A stretch of DNA of 47,576 nt from Streptomyces sp. DvalAA-14 (GTDB lineage Bacteria; Actinomycetota; Actinomycetes; Streptomycetales; Streptomycetaceae), in contig NZ_FMCH01000375.1 of assembly GCF_900091855.1 (NCBI RefSeq), positions 1 to 47,576 on the forward strand. The letters run 5' to 3'. The notes under the pieces are model-generated. The model did no database searches. It was not told where the DNA came from and saw only the letters and a program-made list of their open reading frames with translations. The position numbers and the translations under genes are program-made. Each line of letters begins with the position of its first letter. The stretch's first letter is position 1. This document shows, in pieces, positions 1 through 9,428 of the stretch.

Positions 1-881
1 AGGCGATGTCTCATGTGGTGAGTTTGGCGAGTTTCTTGAAGCAGATCAGCGTGGCGGCGAGGCCGAGGAAGGCGAGGAAGTGGCTGCCCTTGCGCTCGTA
101 CCGAACGGTGAGCCGACGGTAGCCGAACAGCCAAGAGATGGTGCGTTCGATCTTCCAGCGATGGCGTCCGAGCCGTTCGGAGGACTCGATGCCTGGGCGG
201 GCGATGCGGGCGACGATGTTGCGTTTGCGCAGCCAGGTGAGGGTGTCGGCGGAGTGGTACGCCTTGTCTGCGCGGAGCTTGCCGGGGCGTCGCCGGTGCG
301 GTCCGCGCCGGGAGCGCACGGCCGGTATCGCCTTCACGAGGGGTTTGAGGGCCAGGCTGTCGTGGGTGTTCGCCGCGGAGACGCCGACGACCAGCGGGAT
401 GCCCTGGGCCTCGGACAGTACGTGCAGTTTGCTGCCGGGTTTGCCGCGGTCGACCGGGTTCGGCCCGGTCAGCGGACCCCCTTTTTCGCCCGCACCGAGG
501 CGGCGTCGATGATCACCGATGACCAGTCGAGTTCACCGCGCGCACCGAGCTCGTCCAGGACCGCCCGGTGCAGCCGCCGCCACAGACCCGCTTTCGTCCA
601 TGCGGCAAACCGGCGGTGCGCGGTGGCCGGCGAGACGCCGAACGACGGTGGCAGGTGCCGCCACGCACACCCGCTGGTCAGCACGTACACCACGGCAGTG
701 AACACCGCCCGCTCGTCCAGGGGCGCAGTACCGCCACCCTGGCGACGAGGCGTGAACGACGGCAGCAGCGGCGCGACCAGATCCCATAACCCGTCAGGAA
801 CCAGCCGCTGCGACAGATCAGCACCCACGAAGAACAATCATGCCGCACTTCACGGCACAGCCACGTGAGACATCGTCTTAG
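1..881 (-). mobile_element. IS5-family insertion sequence (two-ORF type)
   Basis: The element has imperfect terminal inverted repeats at 4-18 and 861-875 (CCACATGAGACATCG against CCACGTGAGACATCG, 14 of 15 matching) around one transposase read on the minus strand. The left end continues to or past base 1, so the outer boundary and target duplication on that side cannot be seen. The right end runs into GTCTTAG at 875-881, which is also where the next element appears to begin. The size of about 0.88 kb fits the IS5 family. The element looks structurally intact within the window. Confidence 0.8.
11..828 (-). CDS. IS5-family DDE transposase, joined by -1 frameshift
   Basis: This is the transposase of the first IS. 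The upstream ORF (to about 469) carries the DUF4096-like N-terminal half with SGCAWRHLPPSFG and the first catalytic Asp in VIIDAASVRAKKG. The downstream ORF carries the second Asp in LRADKAYHS and the Glu in RWKIERTISW. The halves lie in different frames and join at an A5G5 run (486-477). Shifting back one base there gives the uninterrupted family sequence KKGGPLTGPNPVDRGK. Such -1 programmed frameshifting is common in two-ORF IS5 elements, so I read it as one functional protein of about 272 aa. GTG at 828 (MGADLSQRLVPDGLW) is preferred; TTG at 837 is possible. The TGA stop lies inside the left inverted repeat. Confidence 0.8.
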
Positions 882-961
882 AAGTCGTTTCTCTTGGTGA
901 ACGGGCGCGGGGCATCATGACCATCGGTAGAGGCCGCTGCGGGAGAGGACGGGTACGGCAG

Positions 962-1531
962 ATGTCTGGAGGCGTAACGGCGGCTTTGACGGGGTTGTGG
1001 CAGCAGCACTGGCCCAACTGTCCTCCTGTTGGGTACAAGCTCCGCGACCCGTACCGGAATGTCTGGGTGCGGTTCCACAGCCTGCCGGAGTCGAAGCGAT
1101 ACGCGGACGACGAGAGCGAGTACACCGTCGTCCTGGAGCGGTACAACACCGTCCTCGATGAGTTGTTCGCCGGTGAGGATGTCTACGTGATCACTCCAGT
1201 TTGGGCGACCGAAGCCGAGGTTCCGCGATTCCGGCAAGATGCCGGCTACTGGCAGAGCCTGTTGGTGGAGGACGATCCGGATCCGGAGTTCCGTACCTAC
1301 TGCCACCTCTTCGCCGCCCGCCAGACCTGGGAATACGGCTGCCTCGACGAGCTGCTCCGCGACATCGCGGACGACAAGGTTGCGGGAGTCCTCGTCACCG
1401 ACACCCAGATGGGACGTATCTACCACCCCTACGACGGTGGCGCCGATGTCTTTCTCGCCGCGCCCGAGGAGCGGGATCAGATGCGCGATCGGCATGCCGA
1501 CTGGCTTTCCCGTCACCCATCGGGTCTCTGA
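962..1531 (+). CDS. DUF3885 domain protein
   Basis: A 189-aa cytoplasmic protein of unknown function. The run RFHSLPESKRY followed by YTVVLERYNTVLDELF, and the late segment IYHPYDGGADV, are what I know as DUF3885 hallmarks; the family is widespread in actinobacteria and some other bacteria. No catalytic motif, signal peptide or membrane segment is visible. I prefer ATG 962 because GAGAGGAC lies about 11 nt upstream and the protein then begins near the conserved WQQHWPNCPPVGY. An ATG at 917 would add 15 Arg/Gly-rich residues of poor coding character. The gene stands alone between two transposases and appears to lie inside the ends of the second IS element, which suggests it moves as cargo. Confidence 0.75.
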   Translation: MSGGVTAALTGLWQQHWPNCPPVGYKLRDPYRNVWVRFHSLPESKRYADDESEYTVVLERYNTVLDELFAGEDVYVITPVWATEAEVPRFRQDAGYWQSLLVEDDPDPEFRTYCHLFAARQTWEYGCLDELLRDIADDKVAGVLVTDTQMGRIYHPYDGGADVFLAAPEERDQMRDRHADWLSRHPSGL

Positions 1532-1567
1532 CGGGGCTGGCTCACCACCTCGCCCTCGTCGTGGGAA

Positions 1568-2376
1568 TTAGGTAGTCAGCCGACAGAAGCAGATGCGGAG
1601 GGCCGCTATGCCGACGAAAGCGAGGAAGTGTTCGGCCTTGCGCTCGTAGCGGCGGTGGAGCCGTCGGCATCCGGCCAGCCAGCTTACGGTCCGCTCCACT
1701 ACCCACCGGTGACGGCCGAGCCGCTGTGAGGACTCCACGCCCTTGCGGGCGATGCGGTGGCGGATGCCACGGTTGCGAAGCCACCGACGCAGATGGTCGT
1801 AGTCGTAACCCTTGTCGGCGTGCAGCTTCGCCGGGCGCCGCCGGCGCGGGCCGCGGCGGGAGCGGATGGGCGGGATCCCACGCACGAGCGGCTCCAGGCC
1901 CAGGCTGTCGTGCATGTTCGCCGCAGATATCCCGAGCGACAGGGGAAGTCCGTTCCTGTCGGTGAGCAGGTGAATCTTCGATCCGAGCTTGCCGCGATCG
2001 GTCGGATTCGGTCCCGTCAGAGGCCCCCTTTTGTGGCCCGGACGCTTACGGAGTCGATGGCGCATCGCGACCAGTCCAGCTCACCGAGGGCACCGAGCTC
2101 ATCAAGGATCACTCGGTGCAGCCTGGCCCACACCCGGTCCCGGCTCCACTGCGCGAAGCGCCGGTAGACAGTGGGCCAGGCCGGACCGAAGACCGGCGGC
2201 AGCTGCCGTCAGGTGCAGCCTGACGTCGCCACGAAGATGATCGCGGCCAGAGCTTCGCGGTCCCCGGCCCGGCGCCGGCCACCACTCTGAGGACGCTTCA
2301 CCTCAGTCGGCGGCACCACCCGCCGAAACAGCACCCACAACTCCTCCGGCACCAACCGCTCAACCAAGTCCGCCAT
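1568..2376 (-). pseudogene. IS5-family transposase, nonsense-disrupted
   Basis: A homologue of the first transposase with the same layout. The N-terminal half starts at ATG 2376 (MADLVERLVPEELW). The C-terminal half carries the second Asp in LHADKGYDYD and the Glu in RWVVERTVSW. The halves join at an A4G5 run near 2033 by a -1 shift. Within the first half the conserved Cys-x-Trp motif reads SGCT-stop-RQLPP: TGA at 2211-2209 replaces the Trp codon seen in the other copy. Even with normal frameshifting, no full-length enzyme would be made. Divergence from the first copy is large, so this is not a recent duplication. Confidence 0.8.
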
Positions 2377-2419
2377 GCAACCTTCAACGACCGCGCCGCC
2401 ATAAGAAACGACGTCTTAG

Positions 2420-2994
2420 GCGCGGGGGAGGCCCAGCGCACGTAAGCGAATTGGGCACCGCCCGTTCGTGAAGACCAGGGCCTGCGACCGGGGGGCGTGC
2501 CACCGCCCGGCCCGGGGGCCGGGATGCTACTGCTCAGCGCCTGGACCAGGCGCGTCAGCCTTCCGCCGACACTTTTTGTGCGGCGCACAGCGTCAGGTTC
2601 GGCGACATCTCCGGGCGGCTGATCGAAACGCCCGGGGCGTGGCCGCATCCGCGGGACGGCCCCGGCTGCACATGCTCGCAGCCGAGCCGGCCGCCCGCGC
2701 GGCAACCGGACGGCCCCTGCTGTCCGCTACCGCCCGGAAGAGCTTGGGCGCGGACGCCGCCCGATTCCCCCTGTTCGCATGGGCACACGCTCAAACCCCC
2801 TCCGACAGGCGGCCCTTGAGGACGGACGGCCATGACGCCTGGCCATCGTGTCCGAAGGGCCCATGTGGCCCGCTGACCCGGCGGAGCGGGACGCTGGAAC
2901 AGGTCGCAGCGGGGTGTCCGGTCGGAGAGCTCGACATGCCGGTGGCGTAGCGGCGGGGCAGCCCCGTCACCGAGCAACTGATGAAAGCGCCGGC
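2420..2994. other. Gene-poor stretch with one dispersed repeat
   Basis: No ORF here reads like a known family on either strand; the open frames are GC-bias artefacts with Arg/Pro-rich composition. The only signal is the 77-bp segment at 2496-2572, similar to one at 40871-40947 and described separately. Confidence 0.5.
2496..2572 (+). repeat. Dispersed 77-bp repeat, copy 1
   Basis: Gapless alignment with 40871-40947 gives about 63 of 77 identical bases. Both copies translate in the same relative frame to a related peptide (RATARPGG...AQRLDQARQ here, RATARAGG...AQRRDQARQ in the other copy). Similarity may extend left to about 2470 with a 1-nt indel. This suggests two decayed copies of one coding sequence that I cannot name. 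Confidence 0.6.
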
Positions 2995-3288
2995 TCAGAG
3001 CAGCACGAGACCGTTGATGATGCCGATGACGACAAGGATCCAGCCGACGATCTCGAAGAACCGGCCGACCGCCCGACGTGTCCTCCGCTCGGGCGGGGGC
3101 TGGTGCAGGACTCCGCCGAACCGGAACGGCCGGTCGGGCAGGAACATGTTGCGGCCCGAACGGCGCTGCATCCGACCGTAGGTGATGACCGCGGCCCCCG
3201 TGGCGCAGCAGATGAGAAATCCGGCCAGCTCGGTCCCGGCGGTTGCTGGTGGACCGTCAGCCGCTGCCATCATGATCAACGCGGTCAT
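2995..3288 (-). CDS. Small membrane protein, function unknown
   Basis: A 97-aa protein with two hydrophobic stretches: an N-terminal one (around residues 15-32, including GFLICCATGAAVITYG) and a C-terminal one (VGWILVVIGIINGLVLL). A basic loop joins them (RMQRRSGRN, PPPERRTRRA). ATG 3288 is chosen because GGGGAGG lies just upstream at ideal spacing; the open frame upstream has no comparable site. It is likely an inner-membrane protein. No family is recognised, and the gene stands alone upstream of a dehydrogenase gene on the same strand. Confidence 0.65.
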   Translation of the reverse strand: MTALIMMAAADGPPATAGTELAGFLICCATGAAVITYGRMQRRSGRNMFLPDRPFRFGGVLHQPPPERRTRRAVGRFFEIVGWILVVIGIINGLVLL

Positions 3289-3390
3289 ATGATCCTCCCC
3301 GTCCACGCCGAGAGAGCATGATCGCATACCCGCCGCCGCCCCGTGCCGCCGGGAAGACGGGGGGCGGGTGGGGTCGGATCGAAGACCTCT

Positions 3391-4290
3391 CTACGGCCCG
3401 GCCTCGCTGCTTCGGCCCGGGTGGCCGGGTGGTGGCGGCTTCCTCAGGTGGTCGACGGCTGCGAGGTCGTCCTGGTCGTGTCCGGCTGCGGCGGTTGCGT
3501 CCAGGCGGTCGCGGACGGCTTGGAGCAGGGGGCTGGGGGCGGCGGCCATCGCGGCGAGGTCGAGGTCCTTCAGGGCGAGTTGCACGGCGAATCCGGGGGC
3601 GTACGACGTGTGGTCCATGGCGTCGACCTTCTGCAGTTCGTAGGGCATGGCGAGCGGGCCCGCCTGCAGTACGCGGACGAAGGTCGCATGGTCGATGCCG
3701 AGTGCGTCGCACAGGCCCAGGACGTCGCTCATGGCCACCGTGGCCGCCGCCATCCAGGCGTTGACCGCCAGTTTGACGGCGCTGCCTTCCACTCCCGTGC
3801 CCACGTGCAGTACCGACGAGCCGAGGTCGTCGAGCACGGGGCGTGCCCGTGCCAGGACATCCTCCGGGCCGGCGACGAGCCAGACGAGGTTGCCCTGCCG
3901 GGCGGGAGTGGTGCTTCCCGAAACCGGTGCGTCGAGGTAGTCGGCGCCGTGATCGCGAGCCATGCCGGCGAGGGCGGCGGCGCTGTGCGGGCCCACGGTG
4001 CTCGCCTGGACCCAGACGGCGCCATCGTTGAGCCGGGGCAGGACATCCGACATGACGGCCGACACCGCGTCGCCGTCACGGAGCACGGTGATCACGACGG
4101 CCGCGCCGGAGACCGCATCGGCAGCAGTGCGCACTGCCGTGACGCCCGCAGCGTTCTCCGCCGCCGCGCGGGCCCTGGCCTCCGTACGGTTCCACAACCG
4201 CACCTCGTGTCCGGTCTCGCCGAGCCGCGCTGCCATCGCGGCGCCGAGCGCGCCCGCGCCGAGCACGGCGACGGTGGTGGTGTCCGGCAT
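3391..4290 (-). CDS. NAD(P)-dependent oxidoreductase, 3-hydroxyisobutyrate dehydrogenase family
   Basis: A 299-aa cytoplasmic beta-hydroxyacid dehydrogenase. The Rossmann glycine motif GAGALGAAMAARL is at about residues 11-23, the substrate segment DAPVSGSTTPARQG at about 119-132, and the catalytic Lys with its Asn in VKLAVNAWM at about 170-178. The family oxidises 3-hydroxy acids or reduces the matching semialdehydes or imines with NAD(P); the substrate cannot be deduced. Start ATG 4290 follows AGGGAG, and the long open frame upstream lacks family character. The last 15 residues (KPPPPGHPGRSSEAGP) are Pro/Gly-rich and may be an extension. The gene appears monocistronic. Confidence 0.88.
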   Translation of the reverse strand: MPDTTTVAVLGAGALGAAMAARLGETGHEVRLWNRTEARARAAAENAAGVTAVRTAADAVSGAAVVITVLRDGDAVSAVMSDVLPRLNDGAVWVQASTVGPHSAAALAGMARDHGADYLDAPVSGSTTPARQGNLVWLVAGPEDVLARARPVLDDLGSSVLHVGTGVEGSAVKLAVNAWMAAATVAMSDVLGLCDALGIDHATFVRVLQAGPLAMPYELQKVDAMDHTSYAPGFAVQLALKDLDLAAMAAAPSPLLQAVRDRLDATAAAGHDQDDLAAVDHLRKPPPPGHPGRSSEAGP

Positions 4291-4470
4291 GGAAGTGCTC
4301 CCTTTCGCTGCTTTGCCTCTCCCGTGCCATGTTCCGCCGGGAACCGGAGTTTTTCCTGGTGGGGAACGCGTGCGGGAGCCCACGGGTCCCGGCGGGCATG
4401 GCGTCGCCGGTCCCCGGGTTTTCCCCCGACGCGCGCCCGCGGTGGTGGAGCAGGCCAGGGGATGGGTTGA

Positions 4471-4677
4471 CTGCGCGAGGCGCTGGACGCCGGCGGCACC
4501 GTTGTCGACCGGCGGGTGACCGCGCGTCCGGCCGCCGATTCGGGACGGCAGGAGCAGCTCGACCTGCTCGATACCGTGCGGGTCAGGATCGGCCGCACCC
4601 TGGATGCGCTGCGCACCGCTCAGGAGCGGTCCGACACCGCCGTCCCGAGCTTCGCCGACGCCGTGGCGGTCGACCTG
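4471..4677 (+). pseudogene. Fragment of a SpoIIE/PP2C-type PAS-GAF phosphatase
   Basis: One frame reads LREALDAGGTVVDRRV, then RTLDALRTAQERSDTAVPSF and ADAVAVDL. This matches the PAS-GAF linker of Streptomyces multidomain SpoIIE-family phosphatases, where a similar TLDA-RTAQELAD-AVPRFAD-VDL segment is common. There is no start codon with a ribosome site, no phosphatase domain and a stop just upstream. The reading ends abruptly near 4677, where a different frame continues as an unrelated glycosidase fragment. Confidence 0.55.
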
Positions 4678-4870
4678 GGTGAGCATCACGTCCTTCAACG
4701 AATGGCACGAGGGCAGCATGATCGAGCCCGCCACCAACACCCCGCCCACCAACCCCGTCACTTACCTCACCTACAACGGCGCCTACGGCACGTCCGGCGC
4801 CGCCGCCCAGACCGCCTACCTCGACCGCACCGCCTTCTGGGTGCCGCAATACGTCGCCAAACACGGCTGA
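4678..4870 (+). pseudogene. C-terminal fragment of a GH99/GH71-like glycoside hydrolase
   Basis: The frame ending at 4870 reads ITSFNEWHEGSMIEPA, then TYLTYNGAYG and a final AFWVPQYVAKHG. The SFNEWHEG-IEPA signature is typical of the C-terminal catalytic region of endo-mannosidase-like (GH99) and related hydrolases. Only about 63 residues remain, so the catalytic barrel is missing. The junction with the preceding phosphatase fragment is blunt, which points to a deletion that joined two unrelated genes. Confidence 0.55.
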
Positions 4871-4905
4871 CCCCCTCCCGGTCTCCGCCGTGACGCCCTC
4901 CGTCG

Positions 4906-4930
4906 CCGTCCCCGGATCTCGCGGGGACGG
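4906..4930 (+). terminator. Hairpin, possible terminator
   Basis: CCGTCCCCG and CGGGGACGG form a perfect 9-bp stem with a 7-nt loop, 36 nt after the glycosidase remnant stop. There is no U-tract, which is common for Streptomyces terminators. Confidence 0.45.
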
Positions 4931-5240
4931 AGACGGACGGTGACCCGAGTCGGAAGCAGATCTCCTCGCCGACCGGACGACGCGGCTTCCGGGTGGGCCT
5001 TGCCGCCGACGTGGGCGACCGCGCCGCCGGCCCGCCACGGCGGGGAAGGGGTCCGCCTTGCCTCGGCCGCCGGCTCCGGCCCGACAGCACCGAGGTGCTG
5101 CGCTCGCGCGTCGGCCGCTTCGGCGGCGGTCTCGTGCGGCGCGCGGCTGCGGCTGCTGTCCCTGCAATGATCTGGTGGTGGTGTCCCGTGGTCGGGCGGC
5201 GGGCACGGCGCTCTGTCACCTGTCGGCTTTGGCCTGACTT

Positions 5241-5256
5241 CGGTATCGCTGTACCG
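5241..5256 (+). promoter_or_regulatory. Possible TetR operator
   Basis: CGGTA-N6-TACCG is an inverted repeat that ends 7 nt before the ATG of the TetR gene. Its place suggests autoregulation, but 5-bp arms are short and could be chance. Confidence 0.3.
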
Positions 5257-5263
5257 TATTGTT

Positions 5264-5869
5264 ATGCCTGTTGAAAAGAGGACGAGACGTGCCGGCGGAC
5301 GCAAGCGGCTGACGGTCCTGGACACCGTGATAGAGGTGCTGGCCGACCGGGGGTACGAGGGGACCCGCTTCGCCGATGTGTCGGCCGCCAGCGGCACGGC
5401 GGTCAGTACGCTGCAGAACTACTTCGGATCCCGGGAAGACATGCTGATCGAAGCCCTTCAGCGGTCGACGAATCAGGAAGTCGAGGCGCTTGCGGAGCTG
5501 GCCGCGGCGCATGCCGATCCGTGGGAGCGTCTGGTCGCCCTGATCGATCGCAGCCTGGGGAATCCCGAGCCGGTGCAGCGCACGCTGCTGGAGTTCTGGC
5601 GCTCGGCGATGCGCGACGAGGAACTGCGCGAGCACAGCGTGGAAGTCAACAGACGCTATCGCCAGCCCTTCCTGGCGGCGGTTCAGGAGGGATGCGACAC
5701 AGGGCTGTTCCGTCCCGAACACCGTCCGTCGGATGTCGTGGACTTCCTCCTTGCCATCCTGGCCGGTCTCATCATTCCCCGGGTCCTTCATCAGGGCGGC
5801 GCGGCGCCGGAGGATTTCAGGAGTCTCCTGCTGTCGCAGCTGGGCAGCGCCCTGGGCCGTCGGGATTGA
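5264..5869 (+). CDS. TetR/AcrR-family transcriptional regulator
   Basis: A 201-aa one-component repressor. The N-terminal HTH spans about residues 20-60, with VIEVLADRGYEGTRFADV and SGTAVSTLQNYFGSREDML; in most relatives the recognition helix reads STLYYHF or similar. The C-terminal ligand domain is helical and ends GSALGRRD. ATG 5264 is the first start; no strong ribosome site precedes it, and a short inverted repeat overlaps the leader. The downstream neighbour is convergent, so the regulated genes are probably its own or lie elsewhere. The ligand is unknown. Confidence 0.88.
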   Translation: MPVEKRTRRAGGRKRLTVLDTVIEVLADRGYEGTRFADVSAASGTAVSTLQNYFGSREDMLIEALQRSTNQEVEALAELAAAHADPWERLVALIDRSLGNPEPVQRTLLEFWRSAMRDEELREHSVEVNRRYRQPFLAAVQEGCDTGLFRPEHRPSDVVDFLLAILAGLIIPRVLHQGGAAPEDFRSLLLSQLGSALGRRD

Positions 5870-5870
5870 C

Positions 5871-5915
5871 GGGCGCTCCCGCCTCCGGCCGGTGGTATCC
5901 GGCGGGGGAGTGCCC
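5871..5915. terminator. Bidirectional terminator-like hairpin
   Basis: GGGCGCTCCCGCC pairs imperfectly with GGCGGGGGAGTGCCC across a loop of about 17 nt. It sits between two convergent genes, as expected for a shared terminator. Confidence 0.5.
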
Positions 5916-5929
5916 GGCGCGCTTCGCGC

Positions 5930-6766
5930 TCAGCCGGGGAACTCTGCCACCGCCTTGCCCAGGTCGTGTTCGGTCCCGCCCGGCGTCTGGAGGCCGCGCT
6001 CGGTCAGGTAGTTCAGCCGCTCGCGGGTTTCGGGCAGCGCGATCAGCGCCTGGAACGTGGCCGCGTCGGAGCGGATGTTCGCCGGGCCGGCCAGCGTGAG
6101 GTCGTTGATGGCGCGCTTGGCGGCCTTGACGCCCTCCGGCGGGAAGCCGGCGATACGCCTGGCCAGGCGGTCGACGAAGCCGTCCAGTTCAGCATCGGGC
6201 AGGGAGCGGTTGATCCAGCCGTAGCGCTCCGCGAGGTCGGCGTCGAAGTCGTCCGCGCCGACGACGGCTTCGATGGCGCGTGTCCTGCCCAGTCGGCGGG
6301 TCAGGTGCTGGATGCCGCCCGCGCCGGGCAGTGCGCCCGTGCCGGCCTCGAACTGCCCGACGACCGCTTTCTCGCGCGAGGCGAAGATCATGTCGCACGC
6401 CAGGGCGAGTTCGTTGCCGCCACCGCGGGCCCTGCCGCGTACCTTGGCGACGGTGATCACCGGGACCCGCGCCAGCTTGTGCAGGAACATGCCCAGCGAG
6501 GCGTCACCGGGACCGCCGGCCCTGGCGGCCTCGGCGGTGTACTGCGGGACCGCCGTGAGGTCCACGTGCGCGGAGAAGAACTCCGCGGAGGCGCTGTCGA
6601 TCACCACGACCCGCACGTCACCGGGGTCGTTGTAGAGCGTGTCGACGAGCGAGACGAGGTCGCGGACCAGATCGGCGCCGATCAAGTTGAGGGGGTCGGC
6701 GTCGAGGGTGGCGAACAGGACACCCGCTTCCTGCCGGGTCCGGATCGACGCGTACGCGAAGCTCAT
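5930..6766 (-). CDS. Enoyl-CoA hydratase/isomerase (crotonase) family protein
   Basis: A 278-aa cytoplasmic crotonase-fold enzyme. The two oxyanion-hole regions are visible as FFSAHVDLT (about residues 63-71) and GRARGGGNELALACD (about 110-124). GTGALPGAGGIQHLTR holds the usual second acidic position region. Crotonases act on acyl-CoA thioesters by hydration, isomerisation or hydrolysis; the substrate is not deducible, and the N-terminal half is divergent. ATG 6766 follows AGGAG. The gene is divergent from the HxlR gene, and the intergenic region carries two matching GGTTT-N7-AAACC sites, so it is probably repressed or activated by that regulator. Confidence 0.88.
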   Translation of the reverse strand: MSFAYASIRTRQEAGVLFATLDADPLNLIGADLVRDLVSLVDTLYNDPGDVRVVVIDSASAEFFSAHVDLTAVPQYTAEAARAGGPGDASLGMFLHKLARVPVITVAKVRGRARGGGNELALACDMIFASREKAVVGQFEAGTGALPGAGGIQHLTRRLGRTRAIEAVVGADDFDADLAERYGWINRSLPDAELDGFVDRLARRIAGFPPEGVKAAKRAINDLTLAGPANIRSDAATFQALIALPETRERLNYLTERGLQTPGGTEHDLGKAVAEFPG

Positions 6767-6778
6767 CTCAACTCCTGT

Positions 6779-6795
6779 GGTTTCGTTTTTAAACC
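6779..6795. promoter_or_regulatory. HxlR-type operator, site 1
   Basis: GGTTTCGTTTTTAAACC is an inverted repeat of architecture GGTTT-N7-AAACC located 13-29 nt upstream of the hydratase ATG. Site 2, next to the regulator gene, has exactly the same architecture. The regulator assignment is inferred from position. Confidence 0.6.
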
Positions 6796-6862
6796 AGTAT
6801 CACGCGTGCACCACCGGCGCAAGCGAGCGCCCGGCTCGTCCGACCGCCGGCCCGCCGCGTAA

Positions 6863-6879
6863 GGTTTAATAGTGAAACC
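6863..6879. promoter_or_regulatory. HxlR-type operator, site 2
   Basis: GGTTTAATAGTGAAACC repeats the GGTTT-N7-AAACC architecture of site 1, 84 bp away (about eight helical turns). It lies 22 nt before the HxlR start codon, where it would block or position its own promoter. Confidence 0.6.
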
Positions 6880-6900
6880 ACTAGTCCGGGGAGGACGCCG

Positions 6901-7347
6901 ATGCGCAAGACGGACCTCAGCGGGGCGTCGTGCCCCATAGCCCGCTCGCTGGGCGAGATCGGCGACTGGTGGTCGCTGCTCATCGTCCGGGACGCCCTCG
7001 CCGGCATGACCCGGTTCGGCGAGTTCCAGCGCAGCCTCGGCTGTGCCAAGAACATCCTCAGCGTCCGGCTGGCCAAGCTCGTCGAGCACGGCGTCCTGGC
7101 CACCGCCCCCGCGTCCGACGGCAGCGCGTACCGCGGGTACCGGCTGACGGAGAAGGGCATGGCCCTGCGGGTCCCGCTGGTGGCGCTGCGGCAGTGGGGT
7201 GAGGACAATCTGTTCGGCGCGGACGAGGAGTGGCTCGGACTCGTCGACAAGCGTGACGGCCTGCCCGTGGCCCGCCTCGACATGCGCGCGCAGGACGGCC
7301 GCCTTCTGGAGCCCGACGACGTCGAGGTCCGCGGCTTCACCGGCTGA
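6901..7347 (+). CDS. HxlR-family transcriptional regulator
   Basis: A 148-aa winged-helix regulator. The family signature CPIARSLGEIGDWWSLLIVRD is at about residues 11-31, with the Cys that often serves as a redox or electrophile sensor. MTRFGEFQRSLGCAKNILS (37-55) is the recognition region, and YRLTEKG (80-86) is the wing. ATG 6901 follows GGGGAGGA. The gene is divergent from the enoyl-CoA hydratase gene and 68 nt ahead of a PfpI-type gene on the same strand. The two identical-architecture palindromes in the intergenic region are likely its binding sites. The inducer is unknown; HxlR proteins often respond to aldehydes, quinones or oxidants. Confidence 0.9.
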   Translation: MRKTDLSGASCPIARSLGEIGDWWSLLIVRDALAGMTRFGEFQRSLGCAKNILSVRLAKLVEHGVLATAPASDGSAYRGYRLTEKGMALRVPLVALRQWGEDNLFGADEEWLGLVDKRDGLPVARLDMRAQDGRLLEPDDVEVRGFTG

Positions 7348-7415
7348 CAGGCCCTCGCCCCATGACCGCACACGAGTCAGACCGCAGATCCGATGCCGTA
7401 CGAGAAGGGGTTGTG

Positions 7416-8024
7416 ATGCAGGTAGCCGTGGTCACCTTCGACGGATTCAACGAGCTCGACAGCTTTATCGCGTCCGCACTCATCAACCGGTGCCGCAAGG
7501 GCGGCTTGGAAGCCTTCATCACGACACCGACGCCCGTGGTGACGTCGATGAACGGCGTCGAGGTGACCGGGCAGCGCCCGATGGAGTTCGTGACCGGAGC
7601 CGACGCCGTGCTGATCGGCAGCGGCGTGAAGGCGCGCGAGGTCGTGGCCGACGACCGGCTGCTCTCCCGGCTGCTGCTGGACCCTTCGGGTCAGCTGATC
7701 GGTGCGCAGTGCTCCGGCGCGCTGGTACTCGCCCGGCTCGGGCTGCTGGACGACATGCCGGCGTCCACCGACCGCACCAGCCGGCCCTTTGTCGAGGCCT
7801 GCGGTGTCACCGTGCTGGACGCGCCGTTCCACGCCGAGGGGAACATCGCCACGGCGGGCGGTTGCCTGGCGTCCCAGTACCTCGCGGCGTGGGTGATCAC
7901 CCGCCTGCTCGGGGAGGACGCCGCGCGCGGCGTCCTCGACTACGTGGCTCCGGTCGGCGAAACCCAGGAGACGGTCGAGCGCGCCATGCGCGCCGTCCAC
8001 GCGGGCGAGGCCGCTCTGCGCTGA
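7416..8024 (+). CDS. DJ-1/PfpI-family protein
   Basis: A 202-aa protein of the class I glutamine-amidotransferase-like superfamily. The nucleophile elbow GAQCSGALVLARLGLL places the reactive Cys at residue 99, and FHAEGNIATAGGCLASQYLA (about 133-152) is the typical downstream element. Members include isonitrile hydratases, chaperones, glyoxalases and transcription-linked cofactors, so the activity is unassigned. ATG 7416 (or GTG 7413) follows GAAGGGG; longer open frames upstream have no ribosome site. It sits 68 nt behind the HxlR gene and is probably co-transcribed, which fits a response to reactive small molecules. Confidence 0.85.
   Translation: MQVAVVTFDGFNELDSFIASALINRCRKGGLEAFITTPTPVVTSMNGVEVTGQRPMEFVTGADAVLIGSGVKAREVVADDRLLSRLLLDPSGQLIGAQCSGALVLARLGLLDDMPASTDRTSRPFVEACGVTVLDAPFHAEGNIATAGGCLASQYLAAWVITRLLGEDAARGVLDYVAPVGETQETVERAMRAVHAGEAALR

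Positions 8025-9428
<1,404 letters not shown>

Larger units (their letters stand above)
877..2419. mobile_element. Second IS5-family element enclosing a passenger gene (putative)
   Basis: The 21 bases at 877-897 are an imperfect inverted repeat of 2399-2419 (16 of 21 matching, with the shared core GTCGTTTCT). GTCTTAG occurs at both outer edges (875-881 and 2413-2419). Inside are a DUF3885 gene on the plus strand and a broken transposase on the minus strand. A usual element of this group would end close to the transposase stop codon at 1568, but no inverted repeat is visible there, so about 0.67 kb of extra DNA sits within the apparent ends. Either the element carries cargo, or the left repeat belongs to a third, deleted element. 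Confidence 0.5.

Noticed and set aside
3391..4761. A 456-aa version of the dehydrogenase
   Set aside because: The first 157 residues have no family character and the ribosome site is at 4290.
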